Of a stretch of DNA of 13,442 nucleotides, positions 1 to 6,747 are shown in pieces. The notes below the pieces were generated by a model. That model was not told the origin of the DNA and ran no database searches. It was given only the letters and a program-made list of their open reading frames with translations. The stretch lies in the NCBI GenBank assembly GCA_009692275.1, contig SHZL01000044.1:1-13442 (forward strand), read 5' to 3'. This DNA comes from Lysobacterales bacterium (GTDB lineage Bacteria; Pseudomonadota; Gammaproteobacteria; Xanthomonadales; SZUA-36). Every line of letters starts with the position of its first letter. Within the stretch, counting starts at the first letter, position 1. The translations under genes were made by a program, and so were the position numbers.

Positions 1-690
1 CAGGTGAGCCTTCAGGCGAGCGGTGACTGGAGTTTGCTTGAAGATGGTTATCGCTCTGATTTCGACATCATGATCACCGCTGAATCACTCGGGAAATTGA
101 TGAGTTCCATGGATTTCAACACGTCCCTGGAAGGCGGGCAAACGGTGCTGCAGTTCAGTGCCTGGTGGCCAGGCTCTCCCGCAGCTTTTGCGCTCTCCCG
201 CCTAAATGGAAAACTTGAATTCAGCGTCATTAACGGCCAGATAACCAACGCCAGTGCCGGTTCCAGCAGGCTGCTCGGCTTATTGAGTATCCAGGCATTG
301 CCCAGGCGTCTTTCCCTGGACTTCAGGGACGTATTTGACTCGGGGTTTGATTTCGATGAGGCTACCGGAACTTTTGAAATGGAAAACGGCACGGCGCACA
401 CGGACAACGTCGAGCTGTCTTCCTCGGCAGCAAGCATCAGCCTGGTCGGCAACACAAACCTGGTGACGCAACAGTACGACCAGGTGATGACCGTTCGGCC
501 CGGGTTGGGGAATACACTCCCGATCATAGGCGCTTTGGCAGGCGGTCCTGGCGGTGCCGCTGCGGGGCTGGCCTTGCAGGGGCTGTTGCAAAAGCAGATC
601 GGAGAAGCGTCACAGGTGCAATACACTATCCATGGCAGCTGGAGCGAACCGGTGATCGAGCCAGTGGGCAAGGATAAAGGCGGTGGCTAA
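1..690 (+). CDS. yhdP: YhdP family AsmA-like envelope protein, C-terminal part (5' end outside window)
   Basis: The frame is open from base 1, so this is the last 229 residues of a much larger protein; the GTG at position 4 is internal. YhdP-type proteins are inner-membrane-anchored, AsmA-like repeating beta-groove proteins implicated in phospholipid transport to the outer membrane. The visible part has features typical of the family's C-terminus: a GRLLGLL-like stretch (here SRLLGLLSIQALPRRL), then LDFRDVF, a beta-rich segment alternating with TDNVEL, a YDQVMTVRP motif, and a Gly/Ala-rich segment (GALAGGPGGAAAGLALQ). The protein ends with a short charged tail. tldD follows after a short gap in the same direction, probably in the same operon. 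In relatives such as Pseudomonas a nitrilase-like gene often separates the two; it is absent here. Family assignment is by recognised sequence pattern. Confidence 0.87.
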   Translation, partial: QVSLQASGDWSLLEDGYRSDFDIMITAESLGKLMSSMDFNTSLEGGQTVLQFSAWWPGSPAAFALSRLNGKLEFSVINGQITNASAGSSRLLGLLSIQALPRRLSLDFRDVFDSGFDFDEATGTFEMENGTAHTDNVELSSSAASISLVGNTNLVTQQYDQVMTVRPGLGNTLPIIGALAGGPGGAAAGLALQGLLQKQIGEASQVQYTIHGSWSEPVIEPVGKDKGGG

Positions 691-723
691 GGCCGCCATG
701 ACGGTGTCACAGGGAAGATGCGA

Positions 724-2166
724 ATGAGCGACATGATTCAGTTGGCCGAGCAGGAATTATTGGCACCGGGTGGCCTGGACCAGCACGACCTGGAAAGGGT
801 CTTGTGCGACCTCATGGGACCGGCAGTCGATTCCGGTGACCTGTACTTCCAGAACGTCAGCCACGAATCATGGACCATGGAAGACGGTCTCGTGCGCAGC
901 GGCAGTTATGCATCTGAAAAAGGCGTCGGGATACGCGCCATCAGTGGTGACAAGACCGGATTTGCATACGCTGATGAAATCGTCATGCCATCACTCCTCC
1001 AGGCGTCACGCGCAGCACGTGCGATTGCAAACCAGGGTGGACAGGGCCGGGTACAGGCGTGGAAAAGAAAAGATGCGACTGCCCTCTACCAGCCGCAAAA
1101 CCCGATGGATGTGCTGGGTGCTGACGAGAAAGTTGAACTGCTGAAAAAAATAGACAGCTATACCCGGTCGTGCGACCCGCGGGTCAGTGAAGTCATCGTC
1201 AGCCTTGCTGCCACCTTTGAAACGATCCTGGTCGTAGCAACTGACGGCACGTTTGCCGCAGATGTTCGCCCCCTGGTACGACTGAACGTAAGCGTAATAG
1301 CCACGCAGGGCGACCGCCGGGAGCAAGGAAGCGATGGAGGCGGGGGCCGGTTCTCTTACGAAGAGCTGGTGCACGATCAGGTCTGGCAGCGCTTTGCTTC
1401 TGAAGCTGTGCGGCAGGCCCTGGTCAATCTCGATGCGGACCCGGCACCCGCTGGCACCATGACCGTTGTACTGGGCCCTGGCTGGCCGGGAGTCTTGTTG
1501 CACGAAGCGGTGGGACATGGACTGGAGGGGGACTTCAATCGCAAGGGAACTTCCGCTTTCAGCGGGCGGCTGGGGGAAAAAGTGGCAGCGTCCTGTGTCA
1601 CTGTCGTGGATGACGGCAGCTTGCCGCGTCGCCGCGGCTCGCTAACGGTGGATGATGAGGGCACTCCCACGGAGCCGACTGTGTTGATTGAAAATGGCGT
1701 GCTGCGCGCCTACATGCAGGACAAACTCAACGCGGGCTTGATGAACATGCCAACAACTGGCAACGGACGGCGTGAATCGTTTGCCCATCTGCCCATGCCG
1801 CGAATGACCAACACATTCATGCATGCCGGCGATTATGCAGCTGAAGAAATCATCTCATCGGTGGCAAAGGGACTGTACGCCGTGAATTTTTCCGGTGGCC
1901 AGGTCGACATTACTTCAGGGCGTTTTGTATTTTCAACCAGCGAGGCCTACCTCATCGAGAATGGAAAGGTGACGCGCCCGGTCAGGGGGGCAACCTTGAT
2001 TGGGAATGGTCCCGAGGCGATGACCCAGGTTTCGATGGTGGGAAATGATTTACGCCTGGACCCTGGCATCGGCGTCTGCGGCAAGGATGGTCAAAGCGTT
2101 CCGGTTGGGGTTGGTCAACCCACCTTGAGAATCGATGGTCTAACCGTGGGCGGCACTGAAGCGTGA
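724..2166 (+). CDS. tldD: Metalloprotease TldD (catalytic subunit of TldD/TldE)
   Basis: TldD is the zinc-dependent catalytic subunit of the cytoplasmic TldD/TldE heterodimer, which degrades unfolded peptides. In E. coli it matures microcin B17 and acts on the CcdA antitoxin. The sequence shows the family signatures GGGGRFSYEE, the metal site HEAVGHGLEGDFNRKGTSAF, TGNGRRESFAHLPMPRMTNT, and a GVCGKDGQS motif near the end. Counting from the upstream ATG at 718, the HExxxH histidines are residues 262 and 267 and the downstream Cys is residue 454; subtract two for the start given here. Length (480 aa) matches E. coli TldD. I chose the ATG at 724 because AGGGA at 711-715 lies 8 bases upstream of it but only 2 from the ATG at 718. 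Its partner PmbA is at 2776, separated by antisense yjgA. Confidence 0.96.
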   Translation: MSDMIQLAEQELLAPGGLDQHDLERVLCDLMGPAVDSGDLYFQNVSHESWTMEDGLVRSGSYASEKGVGIRAISGDKTGFAYADEIVMPSLLQASRAARAIANQGGQGRVQAWKRKDATALYQPQNPMDVLGADEKVELLKKIDSYTRSCDPRVSEVIVSLAATFETILVVATDGTFAADVRPLVRLNVSVIATQGDRREQGSDGGGGRFSYEELVHDQVWQRFASEAVRQALVNLDADPAPAGTMTVVLGPGWPGVLLHEAVGHGLEGDFNRKGTSAFSGRLGEKVAASCVTVVDDGSLPRRRGSLTVDDEGTPTEPTVLIENGVLRAYMQDKLNAGLMNMPTTGNGRRESFAHLPMPRMTNTFMHAGDYAAEEIISSVAKGLYAVNFSGGQVDITSGRFVFSTSEAYLIENGKVTRPVRGATLIGNGPEAMTQVSMVGNDLRLDPGIGVCGKDGQSVPVGVGQPTLRIDGLTVGGTEA

Positions 2167-2178
2167 TGCACTGCAGCT

Positions 2179-2730
2179 TCAGGGACAAGGCGGCAGTGGT
2201 TGTTCCAGGTCCATATCCCGAAGTGCACGAAAAAGTGCACGTGACGCGGCGGGCGGCTTTCCGGCCTTCAATTCAAGAGCAGCATTGCGGATCAACTGGC
2301 GCAGGGATTGAACGTCTACTCCGGCACGTTGTTGCAGCAATACTTCCAGGGCAGTATCGCCCTGCTCCAGCAGGAAATCCCGCCAGGCTTCGCTGCGATG
2401 CTGCCTTCCCGTGAGTGCCAGTGCTTCGCAGTGGAATCCTTCGACTGCTGCGATGATGGGTGAAGGGTCAGTACGGCGCATGAGCTTGGCGAGGTACAGG
2501 AGTTGCCTGCGCCGGGCTCCGTGGGAACGAAAAGCCCTGGCCTGCTGGATGGCTAACAGGATGTCTTCGTCCAGGGGTACTTTGCTCAGTTGTGACTTGC
2601 TCAGTTCCAGCAATTCAGACGCAAGGTCTTTCATCGCGTGCGCATCGCGTTTCAGCTGGCTTTTGCTGATGAGTTGTTCGCTTCCCGATGGCTCTTCGAG
2701 CTCTTCATTTTCATGTTTTCCAGTGGTCAT
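2179..2730 (-). CDS. yjgA: Ribosome-associated protein YjgA/DarP (DUF615)
   Basis: YjgA (also called DarP) is a small, highly charged protein that associates with late 50S ribosomal assembly intermediates. The 183-residue product has the same length as E. coli YjgA. It shows the expected layout: an acidic N-terminus (HENEELEE), then SKSQLKRDAHAMKDLASEL, a PLDEDILLAIQQAR segment, the basic stretch RSHGARRRQLLYLAKLMRR, and a Leu/Arg-rich C-terminus with DVQSLRQLIRNA. The start is supported by GGAG six bases upstream of the ATG (revcomp of 2737-2740). The gene is convergent with tldD (12-bp gap) and divergent from pmbA (45-bp gap). The trio tldD-yjgA-pmbA is common in gammaproteobacteria, but here yjgA is on the opposite strand and splits the pair. 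Confidence 0.94.
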   Translation of the reverse strand: MTTGKHENEELEEPSGSEQLISKSQLKRDAHAMKDLASELLELSKSQLSKVPLDEDILLAIQQARAFRSHGARRRQLLYLAKLMRRTDPSPIIAAVEGFHCEALALTGRQHRSEAWRDFLLEQGDTALEVLLQQRAGVDVQSLRQLIRNAALELKAGKPPAASRALFRALRDMDLEQPLPPCP

Positions 2731-2775
2731 GGAATACTCCGGAATTGCATAATTGTTCCCAGGGGAGTTTTTTAA
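2731..2775. promoter_or_regulatory. Divergent yjgA/pmbA intergenic region
   Basis: These 45 bp must hold both ribosome binding sites and probably part of both promoters. AGGGGAG at 2761-2767 is a strong Shine-Dalgarno sequence 8 bases before the pmbA ATG, and GGAG on the minus strand serves yjgA. CATAAT at 2748-2753 could be a pmbA -10 box, with TGGTCA at 2724-2729 as a weak -35 at 18-bp spacing; that -35 would overlap the yjgA start codon. The ribosome sites are clear; the promoter elements are a weak pattern match. Confidence 0.35.
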
Positions 2776-4197
2776 ATGCCTGAAATTTCCATGGTAACCC
2801 AGCCGCAGTTCGATCGCGACGCAGAACTCGACTCAATGCAGGCACATGTCGAGCTTGCATTGGAACAAGCGCGCAAGAAAGGGGCGACCTCCGCTGAAAT
2901 ATCTGCGCATACCAGCCAGGGATTGTCTGTTTCGGTGCGGGTGGGTGAGGTTGAAACCCTTGAGTACATGCAGGATCGCGGCATCAGCGTTTCGGTTCTG
3001 CTGGGCAAACGCAAAGGCCATGCGAGCAGCGCAGACCTTAGTCAGCAATCTATCGACCTGTGCGTCAGCAAGGCCCTGGAAATTGCCAGGTATGTCCAGG
3101 AAGACCCGTGCAATGGCCTCGCCGAAGCGGAGCTCCTGGCAACCGAGTTTCCGGACCTGGATATTTGGCACCCTGCAGCTCTGGATGCCACGGCCGCAAT
3201 CGAACGCGCCTTGTCGTGCGAGGCGGCAGGGCGCGAGAATCCGAAAATCACGAACTCAGAAGGTGCATCCTTTGATGCTGGCCTCGGCATCGGCGTCTAC
3301 GGGAACTCCCACGGTTTCATCGGTCGTAGCGCCGGCACGCATTTCAGCCAAAGTTGCGTCCTTATTGCCGGGAAGGGCGACGCCATGCAGCGCGACTACA
3401 GCTTTGATAGCCGGCGCAGTCTTGCTGACCTGGAACCGGCGGAAGCGACCGGCCGTGAAGCGGCGATGCGAACGGTACGTCGCCTCGGCGCCAGAAAAAT
3501 AAAGACCGCAAGACTGGCGGTGCTGCTTGCACCCGAAGTGGCCAAGAGCCTGATCGGCAACTTCGTTGGCGCAATTTCGGGCTCGGCGTTGTACCGCAAT
3601 GCATCCTTCCTCAAGGGATCCGCAGGCCAACAACTGTTTCCCGCGTGGCTGAACCTGACTGAGCATCCGCATCTGCTGCGTGGCGCAGGCAGTGCTGCGT
3701 TTGATGGTGAGGGGGTCGCAACCAGGGATCACTGCATAGTGGGGGAAGGCGTTCTCAGGGATTACCTGCTTTCGAGTTATTCTGCACGCCGCCTGGGTTT
3801 GCAGACCACCGGAAATTCAGGCGGTGTCAGGAACCTGACGTTAATGTCTGGCGGTGGGTCTGGCGGTGGGTCTGGCGGTGGGTCTGGCGGTGGGTCTGGC
3901 GGTGGGTCTGGCGGTGGGAACGAACCTGACCTGATGGCTGGGATGGAGTCCGGCTTGTATGTGACCGAAGTGATGGGGCAGGGAGTAAACCTGGTAACTG
4001 GGGATTACTCACGTGGGGCATCCGGCTTCATGATCAAAAACGGACAAATCGGCCAACCGGTGGAAGAAGTGACCATCGCGGGAAACTTGCGTGACATGTT
4101 CCTTAATATCGTTGCTGCCGGTTCGCGGCTGGATACGCGTGGTAATATTCATGCCGGAGAAATTCTCCTGGCCGAGATGGTGGTTGCAGGCGGGTGA
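2776..4197 (+). CDS. pmbA: TldD/PmbA family protein PmbA (TldE) with (SGGG)6 insert
   Basis: PmbA (TldE) is the non-catalytic partner of TldD in the peptide-degrading heterodimer. The family is recognised from GVRVGEVETLEYMQDRG-like N-terminal sequence (here SVRVGEVETLEYMQDRGISV), KGHASSADLS, EGASFDAG and, near the C-terminus, TEVMGQGVNLVTGDYSRGAS and TIAGNLRDMFLNIV. As expected for the subunit, no HExxxH metal motif is visible. The ATG has AGGGGAG at 8-base spacing. Length is 473 residues, against about 450 in E. coli. Most of the excess is residues 358-381, six exact copies of Ser-Gly-Gly-Gly between the GGVRNLTLM segment and the ESGLYVTEVMGQG segment, where E. coli PmbA has a shorter non-repetitive loop. 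The stop overlaps the GTG start of the next gene. Confidence 0.95.
   Translation: MPEISMVTQPQFDRDAELDSMQAHVELALEQARKKGATSAEISAHTSQGLSVSVRVGEVETLEYMQDRGISVSVLLGKRKGHASSADLSQQSIDLCVSKALEIARYVQEDPCNGLAEAELLATEFPDLDIWHPAALDATAAIERALSCEAAGRENPKITNSEGASFDAGLGIGVYGNSHGFIGRSAGTHFSQSCVLIAGKGDAMQRDYSFDSRRSLADLEPAEATGREAAMRTVRRLGARKIKTARLAVLLAPEVAKSLIGNFVGAISGSALYRNASFLKGSAGQQLFPAWLNLTEHPHLLRGAGSAAFDGEGVATRDHCIVGEGVLRDYLLSSYSARRLGLQTTGNSGGVRNLTLMSGGGSGGGSGGGSGGGSGGGSGGGNEPDLMAGMESGLYVTEVMGQGVNLVTGDYSRGASGFMIKNGQIGQPVEEVTIAGNLRDMFLNIVAAGSRLDTRGNIHAGEILLAEMVVAGG
3847..3918 (+). repeat. Perfect 12-bp tandem repeat, six copies, inside pmbA
   Basis: The unit TCTGGCGGTGGG occurs six times in a row with no mismatch (72 bp), encoding Ser-Gly-Gly-Gly each time. 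It begins just after ATG at 3844 and ends before AACGAACCTGAC. Because the unit is a multiple of three, copy-number changes would keep the pmbA frame. Total identity of the copies at third codon positions suggests recent expansion by slippage, or gene-conversion-like homogenisation, rather than old divergence. Confidence 0.97.
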
Positions 4198-4883
4198 GTG
4201 TTTTCAAACTTGTGCGGGTTGTCATCCTGCTCAGTATTCTATTCGTACTGCTGCTCTGCACCTGGATCAACGAGCGCAGGCTTGCCAGTTGGGAACGGCC
4301 GATCTGGGTAACGGTTTATCCCATGGTAGCGGACAATAGTCCCGCAACCCGGGCGCACGCAGAGTCCATTGAGGAGTCCACGTTTGCAGGTGTCAATCGT
4401 TTTTTTGAACGCGATTTGCGCTTGTATGGTGTAACCCTGACACCCCCATTCAATTTTCAGATTGCTACCGTCAGTGATGAATTGCCTCCAGCCACTCCTG
4501 ATCGCGATGACATGATTGCAATCGCCGTCTGGAGTTTGAAGATGCGCTGGTGGGTGTGGCGCATGCAGCGAAATGATGGACTGGCTGCGACCGATATACA
4601 GTTGTTCGTGCTTTACCACGCCCGGGGAGCCGACAGCGAAATGAAAATGTCCGTTGGAATGCGCAAGGGCATGTACGGCCTGGTAAAGGCATACACAGGG
4701 AGGGACTTGCAGGAGCAGAATAATGTCGTTATTGCGCACGAACTGCTGCACGTTTTCGGGGCAACGGACAAGTACACCGCTGGTACCGGGCAGCCTGAAT
4801 TTCCTGCCGGTCTTGCCGACCCTGAACGCCGACCGGTGTACCCCCAGATTGCGGCAGAAATAATGGGGGAAGGATCGCCTTGA
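4194..4883 (+). CDS. Membrane-anchored putative zinc metalloprotease (HExxHxxGxxD), apparently truncated by a frameshift
   Basis: I do not recognise a named gene. The product starts with a hydrophobic segment (about residues 5-23, LVRVVILLSILFVLLLCTW) followed by INERR, which looks like an uncleaved N-terminal membrane anchor. The rest is soluble and most likely periplasmic. Residues 182-194 read HELLHVFGATDKY and fit HExxHxxGxxD, the zinc site of Asp-type metzincin-like proteases such as snapalysin: H182, H186 and D192 as likely ligands, E183 as the base. AEIMG near residues 221-225 resembles a Met-turn. Directly after it the frame reaches a stop, while the -1 frame stays open to 4984 (see the tail entry). 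The GTG start overlaps the pmbA TGA (GTGA), implying translational coupling; no strong ribosome site is visible. Protease activity is inferred from the motif only. Confidence 0.75.
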   Translation: MSVFKLVRVVILLSILFVLLLCTWINERRLASWERPIWVTVYPMVADNSPATRAHAESIEESTFAGVNRFFERDLRLYGVTLTPPFNFQIATVSDELPPATPDRDDMIAIAVWSLKMRWWVWRMQRNDGLAATDIQLFVLYHARGADSEMKMSVGMRKGMYGLVKAYTGRDLQEQNNVVIAHELLHVFGATDKYTAGTGQPEFPAGLADPERRPVYPQIAAEIMGEGSP

Positions 4884-4984
4884 GTCCAGACGAATCCATC
4901 ATGCACGAATCACTTGAGCAATGCCGGATTGGGCATAAGACAGCCGAAGAGATTGGCCTGTTCTCGCAACTGCAAACAGATTAG
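4868..4984 (+). pseudogene. Out-of-frame C-terminal tail of the 4194 metalloprotease gene
   Basis: After the GGGGG run at 4865-4869 the -1 reading frame continues as GRIALSPDESIMHESLEQ and then CRIGHKTAEEIGLFSQLQTD, ending at TAG 4982-4984. This reads as ordinary protein and joins smoothly to AEIMG: one extra G in the run would give AEIMGGRIALSPDES. From memory, related gammaproteobacterial proteins have a similar MAGRIPLSP sequence at this point. The repaired protein would be 263 residues instead of 229. The alternatives are a true one-base deletion, a base-calling or assembly error in the homopolymer, or ribosomal slippage on GGG. The stretch 4884-4980 has no other gene. Confidence 0.7.
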
Positions 4985-5820
4985 TTGGACGTTGATTGCG
5001 GCCGGAAAAAGCGCGACAGGTGGCGAGTCAGTCGAATTGCGCTATCCATAGGCAGCCAGCGCATCAATCGCGCGATCAAGCGGTTGACGCGGCCAGGAAT
5101 GGCAACGACCCTGTGCTGCTGTGTTACCGCATCAATTCCGCAAGAAACAACCTCCGCTGCTTCCATCCACATCCATGCAGGCATTTTGCTTACCAGTTGG
5201 CGCGTGCCCGACACGTCATGAAATTCAGAATAGGTGAATCCCGGGCACAAGGCCGAGACGCGAACCCCGGTGGCGCTATTTTCCATGGCGAGCGATTCTG
5301 AAAACCTGATCAGGAAGGACTTACTAGCGCCGTAAAGCGTATGTGCGGCAGAGCCTGGCACCAGCCCGGCAAGGGAAGCGACATTGATGATGTACCCTGA
5401 CTTACGGGCTTGCATGGCGGGAAGTAATCGCCACGTCAGGTCGCAAACCGCGGTGATCATGACCTGGATGAATTCAGCATGACTGCGCCAGTCGGGCACC
5501 GTGAAATGCCCCGGTACGCCGCACCCGGCATTATTAACCAGGAATTCGACGCTAATATTCTCGCTTTGCAGCTTTTGCGAGAGTTCGGCTGCTGCATTGG
5601 CCACCGACAGGTCCAGCGGAAAGACACGGGTGTCCACGCCATAGTCGCGCTGCAATTCTGTAGCCAGGGTTTCAAGCCTGTCCTTGCGCCTGGCAACCAG
5701 GACCAACGAGTAACCACTCGCTGCCAGTTGGCGGCAAAACTCGGCGCCGATGCCTGCGGATGCGCCGGTGACCAGTGCCCACTTTTGCGTGTGGGCGGGT
5801 GAGGTGGTTTGGGTGGTCAT
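4981..5820 (-). CDS. Short-chain dehydrogenase/reductase (classical SDR family)
   Basis: A 279-residue NAD(P)-dependent oxidoreductase. The Rossmann motif TGASAGIG is at residues 18-25, LVARRKDR around 41-48 suggests NADPH preference through the two arginines, and the NNAG motif is at 96-99. The catalytic residues are S149, Y163 and K167 (NVASLAG and YGASK). The segment SALCPGFTYSEFHD is a normal post-catalytic loop. The C-terminal 30 residues (RLIARLMRWLPMDSAIRL) are basic and amphipathic. The substrate cannot be told from sequence. I chose the ATG at 5818-5820 because the fold starts a few residues later; GGGAG lies about 11 bases upstream, rather far. The open frame extends further upstream but only as antisense to tpiA. 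It is divergent from tpiA, and its TAA overlaps the end of the preceding convergent gene. Confidence 0.93.
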   Translation of the reverse strand: MTTQTTSPAHTQKWALVTGASAGIGAEFCRQLAASGYSLVLVARRKDRLETLATELQRDYGVDTRVFPLDLSVANAAAELSQKLQSENISVEFLVNNAGCGVPGHFTVPDWRSHAEFIQVMITAVCDLTWRLLPAMQARKSGYIINVASLAGLVPGSAAHTLYGASKSFLIRFSESLAMENSATGVRVSALCPGFTYSEFHDVSGTRQLVSKMPAWMWMEAAEVVSCGIDAVTQQHRVVAIPGRVNRLIARLMRWLPMDSAIRLTRHLSRFFRPQSTSN

Positions 5821-5851
5821 GAAGAAGTTTTCTCCCGGTGGTGCGCGCACA

Positions 5852-5880
5852 TTGCGATCTACGGGCAGCATGGGTATCCT
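5852..5880 (+). promoter_or_regulatory. Putative sigma-70 promoter of tpiA
   Basis: TTGCGA (5852-5857) and TATCCT (5875-5880) are separated by exactly 17 bp, each matching four of six consensus positions. They lie about 60 bp upstream of the tpiA start, in the 123-bp gap between the divergent SDR gene and tpiA. I saw no equally good pair for the SDR gene on the other strand. This is pattern matching only. Confidence 0.35.
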
Positions 5881-5943
5881 ACCGCCCGCCAGCTGGAAAT
5901 TCAGCAACCGGCATGAGCACGATGCGAAAACCCGGAGAATCTG

Positions 5944-6696
5944 ATGAGAAAACCGCTTGTTGCTGGGAACTGGAAGATGCACGGCAGCAAGTCGATGGTG
6001 ACCAGTCTGCTGAAGTCCCTGCTGGCAGGAAGCAGCCCCCAGGATGCGGTTGATCTGGTTGTTTTTCCTCCTTTTCCATACCTGTATCGTGCGCAAAAAC
6101 TGCTCAGGGACAGCTCCATAACCTGGGGCGCGCAAACCTTGAATCCCGCTGCACAAGGTGCACACACGGGGGAGGTTTCGGCTTCCATGCTGCTTGATCT
6201 GGGTTGCCGCTATGTGCTGGTGGGCCATTCAGAACGACGCCGCCTTTACGGAGAGAGTGATTCCGATGTGGCCGCCCGATTTGAGACCGCCGTGCAGGCG
6301 GGGTTGGAGCCTTTGCTTTGCGTGGGCGAAACCCTGGAACAGCGTGAGCGAGGTGAAACCAATTCCGTGATCACTGCACAAATCGATGCTGTGCTTGCGC
6401 GTTGCGGGATAGATTCCCTGGCATCTGCGACCATTGCCTATGAACCGGTATGGGCAATTGGCACCGGGAAAACCGCCACACCCGATCAGGCCCAGGAAGT
6501 TCATGCACTCATACGTGACAAACTGCTGGCACGAGATGATATGATAGGCAGCCAAATACGTATTTTGTACGGCGGCAGCGTCAGTAGTTCCAACGCCGCC
6601 GATTTGTTTGCCCGGGAAGATATTGATGGCGGGCTGGTTGGCGGGGCGTCCCTGAAAGCTGAGGATTTCCTGGCCATACGGGACGCCGCTGCCTAG
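5944..6696 (+). CDS. tpiA: Triose-phosphate isomerase
   Basis: TpiA interconverts dihydroxyacetone phosphate and glyceraldehyde 3-phosphate in glycolysis and gluconeogenesis, as a cytosolic (beta/alpha)8 barrel dimer. The 250-residue protein has the usual length. N9 and K11 are in AGNWKMHG, the electrophilic H95 is in LVGHSERR, and the catalytic base E167 is in AYEPVWAIGTG. The flexible loop follows (GTGKTATPDQAQE), and the phosphate-binding segments YGGSVSS and GGLVGGASL are near the end. All catalytic residues are present. The ATG has GGAG at 5934-5937, 6 bases upstream. secG follows after 51 bp, a widely conserved pairing. Confidence 0.98.
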   Translation: MRKPLVAGNWKMHGSKSMVTSLLKSLLAGSSPQDAVDLVVFPPFPYLYRAQKLLRDSSITWGAQTLNPAAQGAHTGEVSASMLLDLGCRYVLVGHSERRRLYGESDSDVAARFETAVQAGLEPLLCVGETLEQRERGETNSVITAQIDAVLARCGIDSLASATIAYEPVWAIGTGKTATPDQAQEVHALIRDKLLARDDMIGSQIRILYGGSVSSSNAADLFAREDIDGGLVGGASLKAEDFLAIRDAAA

Positions 6697-6747
6697 CACT
6701 TATCTTGGCCGGAGCTTTTCTGGTTTGGCACTGGATGGAAATTAGAC

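Noticed and set aside
2221..2241. Two AAGTGCACG copies that can form a GTGCAC hairpin, a possible tldD/yjgA bidirectional terminator
   Set aside because: The sequence encodes RALFRAL in yjgA, the stem is only 6 bp, and no T run follows on either strand.
2163..2752. Two plus-strand open frames between tldD and pmbA
   Set aside because: They are antisense to yjgA, which is a recognisable full-length family member with a good ribosome site.
3847..3918. CRISPR-like array
   Set aside because: The units are 12 bp, directly abutting, with no spacers, and lie in frame inside a conserved gene.
3827..4021. Minus-strand open frame with a repeated Arg-Gln-Thr-His peptide
   Set aside because: It is the antisense reading of the pmbA GGGS repeat; the repeat unit forces an open frame there, and pmbA itself is strongly conserved around it.
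4862..4872. Canonical programmed -1 frameshift heptamer at the metalloprotease break
   Set aside because: The in-phase sequence is G GGG GAA, which does not allow good re-pairing of the second tRNA (GAA to GGA), and I saw no obvious downstream stimulatory structure. Only single-tRNA slippage remains possible.
5821..6228. Upstream extension of the SDR frame through the tpiA gene
   Set aside because: The extension is antisense to the conserved N-terminal half of TpiA; the Rossmann fold begins just after the ATG at 5820.
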